A stretch of 14,951 nucleotides of DNA from JADJLQ01 sp034439915 (GCA_034439915.1 JAWXBI010000194.1:1-14951), one strand, 5' to 3'; shown: positions 7,897 through 14,388, numbered from the stretch's first letter. Numbers and translations: made by a program. The notes: generated by a model from the sequence alone, not told the origin.

Positions 7897-7906
7897 GGGA
7901 TAATCC

Positions 7907-7941
7907 TTTCAGGCGAGGGCCGAAACATCGGCCGCCTGAAA
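7907..7941. repeat. Palindromic hairpin repeat, copy 2 (possible terminator)
   Basis: TTTCAGGCG (7907-7915) pairs perfectly with CGCCTGAAA (7933-7941). An inner GCCGA/TCGGC stem closes an AACA loop, leaving a three-base bulge. It lies seven bases past the lipoprotein stop on the minus strand. It shares its core with copy 1 but lacks copy 1's extra outer GGTTC/GAACC pairs. Confidence 0.7.
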
Positions 7942-7947
7942 TAAACT

Positions 7948-8409
7948 CTAGTTTTTTACTCTATGATATTTTTCAATGTTGATCCGATCTATACCCTCGC
8001 TTTCAATTTTTTCAATACCTCTTTGTATGAAAGTATCCTCAGTCACAGTAAGGGTAAACTCAAAATCATGGCCTTCCCATGCCCTGGCACTACAATACTC
8101 CAAATGTTCGGTATAAGTACTGTCCTGCAAGTTATAGCTCCCTCCACCGGCTGAAAAAACAGCGGCAGAATCCTTGCCATGTTTTAAATCGTGGTGTAAA
8201 AAAGAAAAATGAGTTTCATTGATGATTTTTATAAAAGACACATCCTTGGTATAATCTGTGACCAGGGTGTCCCCCTTTTCGATCAGGGTCCCGGAAATCA
8301 ACTTCCAGGTACCCTGGATGGCCAAATTATTGGGTTTTGAGGTACCGGGGGATCCCGCACAGGACCACAACAAAACACTGAATAAAATACATCTGGAAAC
8401 AATTTTCAT
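7948..8409 (-). CDS. Small lipocalin-like lipoprotein
   Basis: Predicted 153-residue lipoprotein. I start it at the ATG at 8409-8407, giving MKIVSRCILFSVLLWSC, a compact signal peptide with lipobox L-W-S-C; a GTG eight codons upstream (8433) is in frame but adds an unusual charged leader. The mature protein opens CAGSPGTSK, without the acidic surface-export signal, so a periplasm-facing location is likelier. The body begins IQGTWKLISGTLIEKGD, then alternating beta-strand segments (VSFIKIINETHFSFLHHD, AVFSAGGGSYNLQDSTYTEHLEY, HDFEFTLTV, DRINIEKYHRVKN), a pattern common in small lipocalin-like or DUF4488-type Bacteroidota proteins. The fold call is by pattern only and the function is unknown. 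It ends in TAG. Its 3' coding sequence is partly duplicated in the adjacent non-coding region. Confidence 0.82.
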   Translation of the reverse strand: MKIVSRCILFSVLLWSCAGSPGTSKPNNLAIQGTWKLISGTLIEKGDTLVTDYTKDVSFIKIINETHFSFLHHDLKHGKDSAAVFSAGGGSYNLQDSTYTEHLEYCSARAWEGHDFEFTLTVTEDTFIQRGIEKIESEGIDRINIEKYHRVKN

Positions 8410-8632
8410 AAACTGGATTTTTTGTTTATTCACTTGGAGGTATGATTTCCAGGCTGTTGGCTATCGCCACCGTCGGAATTCAAATATACTTCAACAAACC
8501 ATACGGGCTGCCTTTGTTTTATTTTGGTATACCCGCTGCAGACCATGGTATTCATCATCATGAACCAAAGATGATTTGTTTTCAAAATTATGCCGGATTT
8601 AAATCCATAAACTTATTATTTTTATAGTCATT
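8410..8632. other. Divergent promoter region, lipoprotein / GH32
   Basis: About 220 bases between divergent starts. On the minus strand TATATTTG (8488-8481) fits the TAnnTTTG box for the lipoprotein. I see no matching box on the plus strand; the last 30 bases before the GH32 ATG are very AT-rich. Short frames that cross this region show no recognisable protein. Confidence 0.45.
8481..8488 (-). promoter_or_regulatory. Putative -7 element for the lipoprotein gene
   Basis: On the minus strand it reads TATATTTG, the same octamer as in front of metF. It lies 71 bases upstream of the chosen ATG. No -33 partner is evident. Confidence 0.35.
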
Positions 8633-10150
8633 ATGAAAAATGCAGGTCGATTGTATTTTGTTTTAGCAAGTATTTTCTTCTCGAGTACACTTTTGGTGGA
8701 ATCACAGTCGGATAAACTTTTATTCGTTGAGCCCCATCGGCCAAAATTTCACTTTTCTCCTCAGGCGCATTGGATGAATGACCCAAATGGAATGATCTTT
8801 TACAAAGGAACCTATCATTTGTTTTTCCAGTATTACCCGGAGGCTACCGTGTGGGGGCCAATGCATTGGGGCCATGCGACCAGCAGGGATATGGTGCATT
8901 GGAAAGAACAGTCCATCAAATTATATCCGGACAGCCTGGGTTATATATTTAGCGGCAGCACGGTCCTGGATAGGGACAACAGCAGTGAATTGGGCAAGCC
9001 GGGTATTCCACCATTAGTTGCTATATTCACACATCATCACCCGGGAAAAGAAAAATCGGGAAGCCCGGAATTCGAATATCAAAGTCTGGCTTATAGTACG
9101 GATGAGGGCTCTACCTGGACTAAGTATATGGGCAACCCAGTACTTAAAAACCCAGGGCTGCGTGATTTTCGCGATCCAAAGGTAAGCTGGTATGCACCCG
9201 GAAAAAAATGGATTATGACCCTGGCTATCGGGGACAGGATTGGTTTTTACAGCAGCACTAATTTAAAAATCTGGTCTGAAGAAAGTGAGTTTGGAAAAAA
9301 CATGGGATCACACGGAGGAGTATGGGAATGCCCGGATTTATTTGCCCTCGAGTATAAAAGAAAAAAAGTATGGGTGCTCCTGGTCAGCATTAATTCAGGC
9401 GGGCCTAATGGTGGGTCCGCGACCCAATACTTTACCGGACAATTTGACGGAAAAAACTTTACACCCTCCGATACGACAACCCGGTTTATCGACTACGGCA
9501 CCGATAATTATGCAGGTGTAACTTTTTCAAATACCGGAAAAAGAAAAGTATTTATGGGATGGATGAGCAACTGGCAATATGCCCAGGTCGTACCGACTAT
9601 CCGCTGGAGAAGTGCCATGACGATACCCCGTGAATTATCCATTACCCCAGTAAAAAACAAACTTTACCTGGCTTCCACTCCTGTCAAAGAATTTAGGTCA
9701 AAAATGAAAGAAAAGGTCGTAATAAAGGACCTTCATGTCCGCGACCCGTATCTGGTCCATGATAAAATCAAAACCTCACCCACTTCTTTTTCATTTCAAA
9801 TTTCAACCGGAGCAGCCAGTGATTTTTCTATCATCCTGGGCAATCCAGCCGGAGAAAAAATCAGTTTTGGATATAACCGGTCAACCAATCAATATTTTGT
9901 CGACAGAACACAGGCAGGTAAAATTGATTTTCATTCGGATTTTGGTAAAATACATTATGCTCCCCGGCTAACCTCCGGACCCATACACCTGACCCTGATT
10001 GCCGATGCCGCATCAATAGAAATATTTGCTGACCATGGGCTGACGGTAATGACGGATATCTTTTTCCCAAACCAGCCCATGAATAAATTGACGATCCAAT
10101 CAATAGAAGGAATCGAAATAAAAAAAATGATTTATCACACTATTGAATAA
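8633..10150 (+). CDS. GH32 fructan hydrolase (levanase/exo-inulinase/invertase type)
   Basis: Exported glycoside hydrolase family 32 enzyme of 505 residues that hydrolyses beta-fructofuranosyl bonds in levan, inulin or sucrose. Residues 1-25 form a signal peptide without a lipobox. The five-bladed propeller (about 35-360) shows all three acidic family motifs: HWMNDPNG with nucleophile Asp50, FRDPK with the transition-state stabiliser Asp181, and WECPD with acid/base Glu232. Other GH32 signatures are FFQYYPEATVWGPMHWGHATSRDMVHW and FSGSTVLD. The C-terminal beta-sandwich (about 365-505) includes FGYNRSTNQYFVDRT and IEIFADHGLTVMTDIFFPN, characteristic of levanase and exo-fructanase members. Substrate preference cannot be read from the sequence. 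No SusC/SusD pair, transporter or fructokinase is next to it, so it is not in a visible polysaccharide utilisation locus. Start ATG is AT-rich upstream with no clear Shine-Dalgarno. Confidence 0.95.
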   Translation: MKNAGRLYFVLASIFFSSTLLVESQSDKLLFVEPHRPKFHFSPQAHWMNDPNGMIFYKGTYHLFFQYYPEATVWGPMHWGHATSRDMVHWKEQSIKLYPDSLGYIFSGSTVLDRDNSSELGKPGIPPLVAIFTHHHPGKEKSGSPEFEYQSLAYSTDEGSTWTKYMGNPVLKNPGLRDFRDPKVSWYAPGKKWIMTLAIGDRIGFYSSTNLKIWSEESEFGKNMGSHGGVWECPDLFALEYKRKKVWVLLVSINSGGPNGGSATQYFTGQFDGKNFTPSDTTTRFIDYGTDNYAGVTFSNTGKRKVFMGWMSNWQYAQVVPTIRWRSAMTIPRELSITPVKNKLYLASTPVKEFRSKMKEKVVIKDLHVRDPYLVHDKIKTSPTSFSFQISTGAASDFSIILGNPAGEKISFGYNRSTNQYFVDRTQAGKIDFHSDFGKIHYAPRLTSGPIHLTLIADAASIEIFADHGLTVMTDIFFPNQPMNKLTIQSIEGIEIKKMIYHTIE

Positions 10151-10316
10151 CTTGTACGACCCGAAACATCATTTATTTTTTACTTCTTGGGCTTCGCCCG
10201 GCTTCGCCCGGCTTCGCCTATCAGGTGGGACTGCCTGCCTATTTTTCATCTTTTTATTTGTATGAATATTGACCAAATTATAATTGTGCAAAGGTTCTGC
10301 ACCCTTTATACCGCCA
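10151..10316. other. Convergent junction GH32 / redox regulator
   Basis: This 166-base stretch between converging genes holds the GGCTTCGCCC array (10189-10218), a possible weak stem-loop just after it (AGGTGGGACTGCCTGCCT, 10223-10240, partly G-T paired) and T-rich sequence to about 10260. I see no gene in it. Confidence 0.5.
10189..10218. repeat. Three tandem 10-bp GGCTTCGCCC units
   Basis: The unit recurs with an exact 10-base period from 10189, the third copy ending at 10218. Each unit is itself a tiny hairpin (GGGC, TTC loop, GCCC), and neighbouring units can pair alternatively. It lies 38 bases after the GH32 stop and about 100 bases past the end of the convergent gene, so it may end transcription from either side. 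Confidence 0.8.
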
Positions 10317-11786
10317 TTAAATTTCCTTCAAATATTTACGCACGAAACTGATGACCATAGAACCTTCGCCAACTGCTGAAGAAATCCCTGTCATTGCTCC
10401 CAATCGAACATCTCCCGCGGCAAAAATACCGGGTACGCAGGTTTCCGTTAAGAATGGATCGCGCTTCAACTTCCATAATGAATGGTATGATTTGTCTTTC
10501 ATCAACTCTGTCCCGGTAACTATAAATCCATTGGGGTCTTTATGCACCAGGTTGTTTAACCAGGATGTCCCGGGCTTGGTGCCTATATAAACGAATAAGG
10601 CTTTAGTAGGTCGGATTGATTCCTCCTCTGTTTTAATATTTTTCAATGTTATGGATTCCAGGAAAGTGGAGCCGGCACACGCTACCAGGTCTGTACTGGT
10701 AATCACATTGATATTGGGTGTATTTTTAATATTTTCAACCAGGTAGTTGGCCGCAGTCTGTGACAAGGCTTCTCTACGTATGATCATATTGACGTCTTTG
10801 CAATACTTACTCATATACATGGCTGCCTGACAGGCCGAATTACCTCCACCAACAATATATATGCTCTGGTCACGGCAGGCATGGGCTTCTACGGAAGCAG
10901 AACCGTAATACACACCTGCGCCGGTAAATTTTTCCAAACCCGGGACCTCAAGTTGTTTGTAGGCTACCCCGGTAGCAATCACGATGGCTTTACTGTGTAT
11001 AATGGATCCATCCGACATCTCGGTAGCTTTGTATCCATCGTTGACGGTTATACTTTTAACTTCTTTGGGTGTAAGAAACTCGGTGCCAAATCGCAAGGTC
11101 TGGGTGATTGCCCGTCGGGTGAGTTCAGCACCGGACAATCCATTTGGAAATCCGAGGTAATTTTCAATGCGGTTGCTGCTGCTGGCTTGTCCACCAGGAT
11201 TATTTTTTTCGATGAGCAATATTTTGAGGCCTTCACAAGAACCATAAACAGATGCGGCAAGACCAGCAGGCCCTGCACCGACAATGAGGACATCGTAAAT
11301 TTCTCGGTTTGCTTTCTGCTGCAACCCGGCCCCCGTAGCAAGCTCAGCTAATGAAGGATCCTTCATGACAGCTCCGTTTTTTAAGATCACCAACGGGAGA
11401 TCCGATTTAGTGGCTCCTGCACTGATCAGGTATTTTTCACCTTCCACATGATTTTCGATATCCATCCAGATATAAGGAAGCAGATTACCGGATAGAAATT
11501 GTTTAAGCTGATGCGATTTCGGTGACCATTGAAATCCAAGTATACGGATTGCCTCCTGATCGGGTTTATAATACGCGTGCCATTCTTCCAACAAATCCTG
11601 GACTACCGGAAATAGTTTTTCCTCCGCCGGGTGCCAGGGTTTTTGAAGGTAATAATCCAGCTTAACCTGATTGATCGCTCGAATGGCTGCTTCAATGTCC
11701 GAATAGGCTGTCAATAATACTTTTTTAGCATTAGGATAAATTTCAGCTGCTTTTTCCAGGAAAGGTATACCCTCCATATCGGGCAT
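10317..11786 (-). CDS. Response regulator / glutaredoxin-like / thioredoxin reductase-like fusion (part after the amber codon)
   Basis: Long open part of a gene whose first codons lie at 11978-11835 (separate entry); together they would encode about 553 residues, used for numbering here. Order: REC receiver domain (1-125; Asp62, Thr90 and Lys113 visible), a glutaredoxin-like domain (about 144-220) with SPKS at 152-155 where CxxC would be, then a thioredoxin-reductase-fold flavoprotein with FAD motif GAGPAGLAAS, GGQASSSNRIENY, NAD(P)H motif GGGNSACQAAMY and AAGDVR near the end. The CATC of classical thioredoxin reductase is replaced by GSAS, leaving one Cys (Cys368), so true thioredoxin reductase activity is doubtful; this is usual for such fusions. 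The kinase gene is 23 bases upstream. The first ATG after the amber codon (11786) would give a 489-residue product lacking the phospho-acceptor Asp62. Family call firm; integrity uncertain. Confidence 0.88.
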   Translation of the reverse strand: MPDMEGIPFLEKAAEIYPNAKKVLLTAYSDIEAAIRAINQVKLDYYLQKPWHPAEEKLFPVVQDLLEEWHAYYKPDQEAIRILGFQWSPKSHQLKQFLSGNLLPYIWMDIENHVEGEKYLISAGATKSDLPLVILKNGAVMKDPSLAELATGAGLQQKANREIYDVLIVGAGPAGLAASVYGSCEGLKILLIEKNNPGGQASSSNRIENYLGFPNGLSGAELTRRAITQTLRFGTEFLTPKEVKSITVNDGYKATEMSDGSIIHSKAIVIATGVAYKQLEVPGLEKFTGAGVYYGSASVEAHACRDQSIYIVGGGNSACQAAMYMSKYCKDVNMIIRREALSQTAANYLVENIKNTPNINVITSTDLVACAGSTFLESITLKNIKTEEESIRPTKALFVYIGTKPGTSWLNNLVHKDPNGFIVTGTELMKDKSYHSLWKLKRDPFLTETCVPGIFAAGDVRLGAMTGISSAVGEGSMVISFVRKYLKEI

Positions 11787-11831
11787 ACGCTGATCCGAAA
11801 TAAATAAGGCGACGGGTTCATTCTTGAGTTT

Positions 11832-11978
11832 CTATTCTTTGATCAGTTCCAGGGCTTCCAGCGGGGACTCCGTAGCGGCTACTTTATATTTGGTGCGGTA
11901 TTCGTTCCGGATATCATGCTGGATAGCTCGTAATACCTGCTCATCATCATCTACAATGATTATATAAGGTAATTTCAT
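11832..11978 (-). pseudogene. 5' fragment of the response regulator fusion, closed by an in-frame TAG
   Basis: From the ATG at 11978-11976 the minus strand encodes 48 residues beginning MKLPYIIIVDDDEQVLRAI, the first strand, acidic pocket (DDD at 10-12) and first helices of a receiver domain, ending PLEALELIKE. Codon 49 is TAG (11834-11832). The same frame then continues without a shift, KLKNEPVALFISDQRMPDMEG, straight into the phospho-acceptor strand and the rest of the fusion. So one base change (for example CAG, AAG or TTG to TAG) explains the break; no indel is needed. The start lies 23 bases after the kinase stop, as expected for an operon partner. It could be a recent nonsense mutation, an assembly or read error, or a codon that is read through. 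Confidence 0.85.
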
Positions 11979-12001
11979 TTTTATTAAGATGCTGACTAGG
12001 T

Positions 12002-13414
12002 TTATTCTTTCTGAATCAGAGGCAGGAAAACAGAAAACTCTGTATTCCCTGGCTCTGAAGTTACTTTAATTTTACCTCGATGATGTTTGATTGCCCTATT
12101 GACCAGATCAAGTCCTATTCCGGTCCCCTCTCCTACTTTTTTGGTTGTAAAGAATGGGTCAAAAATGCGGGACATAATCTCTTTGGGTATACCTGGCCCA
12201 TTATCAATAATATTCACGCTCACTTCATCGTCTTCCAGGCAGCTTTCAATTGTGAGGATCCCGTTTTTTTCCAGGGCAAATACCGCATTGTCAATGATAT
12301 TGGTCCAAACCTGGTTGAGCTCACTTACATAAGCCGGGATGAGGGGCATTTTCTCATAGAATAATTTTTTGACCGTAATATTTTTTTCCCTGAGTTTGTG
12401 ACCAAGCAGGGTTAGTGTGTTTTCAATATCCACATGAATATTGGTTGACTGCAGGTCGCCCATTCGATCCATGTGAACATGGCTTTTAATGGCACCGACC
12501 AGGGTTGAAATCCGGTTTGACGCATCGTCCAGATCGGTTAGGTTTTTTTGTGAAATCAACAGGTTTTCCAGCCATGGTAACACTATTTTAAATGAGTCGC
12601 CGGCCATTGAACAAATGTTCTCGAGTTCTTCAATAGAAAACCCAAACTCGGTAAAGGTTTCTGCTAAAGCCCTGTTGTCAGTGATTTTACTGTTCTCCAG
12701 CCAGTCAGCCAGGGTATCTTCCGCATCCATCTTTTGAAGTACAGTCAATTTAGATTTTTGACCCGATTCAGCTTCTTTTTTTAGGACGATTGCCCGGATA
12801 GTATGGATGAGCTCCGGTTGCATATTAGAATGCAAAAGATTTTCCGTCAATTCATAGTTGCGCCCCAGGCGTTTATACAGTTCATTGGATATGCTGTTGA
12901 TGGCAGCAGCAGGGTTGTTTAATTCATGAGCTATCCCCGCCGCCAGTTTACCCAGGGCATTTACTTTTTCATGCTGAAGCTGGGTGGTGGCAAATGCACG
13001 GGCCCTTTCGGTCATATACCCTATGAGCTGCTGGATAAATTCAGGGTTAAGCTGCTCAAGTTCGTGAAAGTAATTTTTATGCAGGCTGATCACTCTTACC
13101 CGGCCGATAGCATACGAGTTTCCAGGAAGTGTTTTCATCCTGGAATAGGGTATCAAACCGCCGACACCACCCGTCTGAGGATTATTTTCAAAGGTAAAAT
13201 AATATACCAGTCGACCATTGATATTCATATAAAAATCCGCACTGCCTTCCAGGATAAACCACATCCACTCCGCCGGATCACCGTATTTTCCGATGACGGT
13301 CCCGTCTTCAAATTCTTCATACTTCGAGTGGTCCAGCAGCCATTGCAACGCCTCTTCCGGCAAATCCTTTAAGGCAATAGTATTTCTTAATTCTGTAGTC
13401 GTTACATTTTCCAT
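12002..13414 (-). CDS. Histidine kinase with N-terminal cyclic nucleotide-binding domain
   Basis: Soluble sensor kinase of 470 residues, with no membrane segment. I start at the ATG at 13414-13412; an in-frame TTG three codons upstream is less likely. The cNMP-binding/CRP-like sensor fold covers about 12-130 (FEDGTVIGKYGDPAEWMWFILEGSADFY). HisKA follows, with phospho-acceptor His163 in KLAAGIAHELNNPAAAI. About 110 residues of unfamiliar, mostly helical sequence then intervene before the probable second dimerisation helix (SNRISTLVGAIKSHVHMDR). The HATPase domain (about 325-468) has the N box QVWTNIIDNAVFAL (Asn372, Asn376), DNGPGIP, FDPFFTTK and GEGTGIGL. All catalytic boxes are intact. The regulator/redox fusion starts 23 bases downstream, so the two almost certainly form one signalling operon. 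The sensor ligand is unknown; the cyclic nucleotide itself is an assumption from the fold. Confidence 0.92.
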   Translation of the reverse strand: MENVTTTELRNTIALKDLPEEALQWLLDHSKYEEFEDGTVIGKYGDPAEWMWFILEGSADFYMNINGRLVYYFTFENNPQTGGVGGLIPYSRMKTLPGNSYAIGRVRVISLHKNYFHELEQLNPEFIQQLIGYMTERARAFATTQLQHEKVNALGKLAAGIAHELNNPAAAINSISNELYKRLGRNYELTENLLHSNMQPELIHTIRAIVLKKEAESGQKSKLTVLQKMDAEDTLADWLENSKITDNRALAETFTEFGFSIEELENICSMAGDSFKIVLPWLENLLISQKNLTDLDDASNRISTLVGAIKSHVHMDRMGDLQSTNIHVDIENTLTLLGHKLREKNITVKKLFYEKMPLIPAYVSELNQVWTNIIDNAVFALEKNGILTIESCLEDDEVSVNIIDNGPGIPKEIMSRIFDPFFTTKKVGEGTGIGLDLVNRAIKHHRGKIKVTSEPGNTEFSVFLPLIQKE

Positions 13415-13420
13415 GCCGCC

Positions 13421-13428
13421 CAAAATTA
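13421..13428 (-). promoter_or_regulatory. Putative -7 element abutting the kinase start
   Basis: The minus strand reads TAATTTTG, a TAnnTTTG match, ending only six bases before the kinase ATG. If functional, transcription would begin at or next to the start codon, giving a leaderless or nearly leaderless mRNA. Confidence 0.35.
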
Positions 13429-13520
13429 CCGATTAAGTTTCAACAGCTGATGAATGCTTGTCAATTTAAAATACACTTCCTGATCCTAATCCTGCTTTTA
13501 GGTATTCGAAACAGCATTTG

Positions 13521-14384
13521 TTAAAACCGCGAAAAATAATAGAATATCAATACCAAAAGTCCCTGGATGAGCATGGTTCCATCCAATATCCCTAAATGAA
13601 AATAGGACCAACTTCGCATCCTGCTGCTCTTCAGAAGGAAGTAGGTAATAAACGCAGAAACAACAAGGGCAAGACTGAGCCAGTACATCCCCACCAGAAC
13701 ATAATGAATCAGGGCAATGAGCAAGAAAAGTAATAAAGCCAGATATGAAATCTTCCAGACCACATCTTGTTTTAACAAAATTGGAATCGTTTTAAGTCCT
13801 GCAAGCCTATCGGCATCCTTGTCCCGTAAATCGAATGGCAGGGTAATGGCAAAAATAAACAGGAAACGTTCCATCATCATCCAGCCTATCTGTACTTGGT
13901 TAATAGCCAGATTCGCTTTAATGACAGGTAAAATGATGGTAGCATACGACCACACGAAAGCAATTAAAAATATTTTGAGGTAAGGAATTTCCCTGAGCCT
14001 GAACAAGCGCTTCTTAAATCCTAAAACGGGCATGGAATAGAACAGTGTTAGCAGAGCTACAGGTGATAAGGCGATCAATACATCGCGTTGGGCCATCATT
14101 GCTGCAGACACGAACCCGGCTACCGAAACGCCCACCAATAAATAAAACCCACCCATGTTTTGTTTTACCCACTGGTGCTTTTCAGAATTAAGTGCTTCCT
14201 TATTGGAAATTATTGTGATGAGGCGATGCAGGTTATATTCAAAAAGGGTTGCAAAAAAGAGGATAAATAAATAAGGATGCCATCCGGGAGACATACCCAA
14301 TTGGATTTGGGACTGTATGGCAAGCAATACTGCACCCAGGGCGATATAAATATTGGATTGAACCAGTAAAACAAAGACCTTCAT
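13521..14384 (-). CDS. UbiA-like prenyltransferase family membrane protein
   Basis: A 287-residue integral membrane protein with about eight or nine hydrophobic helices, matching the usual UbiA length. The second aspartate-rich motif is clear: LPFDLRDKDADRLAGLKTIP (Asp185, Asp188, Asp190, Asp192), followed by the typical KTIPILL. The first motif, normally NDxxDxxxD in the second helix, is replaced by FEYNLHRLITI (about 48-58), with no aspartates. A YN-hR pattern here also occurs, as I recall, in other Bacteroidota members of the family, so it may be a subfamily trait and not damage. The normal role is transfer of a prenyl group to an aromatic or similar acceptor in quinone, heme or lipid synthesis; with one motif missing, activity cannot be assumed. 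It lies between the GNAT gene (49 bases upstream) and the kinase gene, all on the same strand. Start ATG at 14384-14382. Confidence 0.8.
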   Translation of the reverse strand: MKVFVLLVQSNIYIALGAVLLAIQSQIQLGMSPGWHPYLFILFFATLFEYNLHRLITIISNKEALNSEKHQWVKQNMGGFYLLVGVSVAGFVSAAMMAQRDVLIALSPVALLTLFYSMPVLGFKKRLFRLREIPYLKIFLIAFVWSYATIILPVIKANLAINQVQIGWMMMERFLFIFAITLPFDLRDKDADRLAGLKTIPILLKQDVVWKISYLALLLFLLIALIHYVLVGMYWLSLALVVSAFITYFLLKSSRMRSWSYFHLGILDGTMLIQGLLVLIFYYFSRF

Positions 14385-14388
14385 TGAT

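Larger units (their letters stand above)
7519..7947. other. Repeat-rich convergent junction, S9 peptidase / lipoprotein
   Basis: This 429-base stretch has no gene I can support. On the plus strand it holds: the GTTGAATT repeat, hairpin 1 (7547-7591), repeat copy A (7601-7711), about 45 AT-rich bases, a 44-base segment resembling the end of the neighbouring lipoprotein gene (7759-7802, overlapping the start of copy B), repeat copy B (7786-7896) and hairpin 2 (7907-7941). A 60-codon frame at 7624-7806 is only a reading through copy A. Confidence 0.75.

Noticed and set aside
8410..8433. GTG start adding eight residues to the lipoprotein
   Set aside because: The ATG at 8409 gives a compact lipoprotein signal peptide, and no ribosome binding site supports the GTG.
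8258..8627. Two overlapping plus-strand frames antisense to and upstream of the lipoprotein
   Set aside because: They are opposite the lipoprotein gene or its promoter region, with no domain-like pattern; they are shadows.
11832..11834. Reassignment of TAG to a sense codon in this organism
   Set aside because: The neighbouring lipoprotein gene ends in TAG (7948-7950) at a sensible place, just before a hairpin, and all other genes use TAA or TGA normally. One example does not exclude suppression, but general reassignment is unlikely.
11761..11900. Frameshift in the response regulator fusion
   Set aside because: Translating across the break shows both sides in the same frame; a single substitution accounts for the stop.
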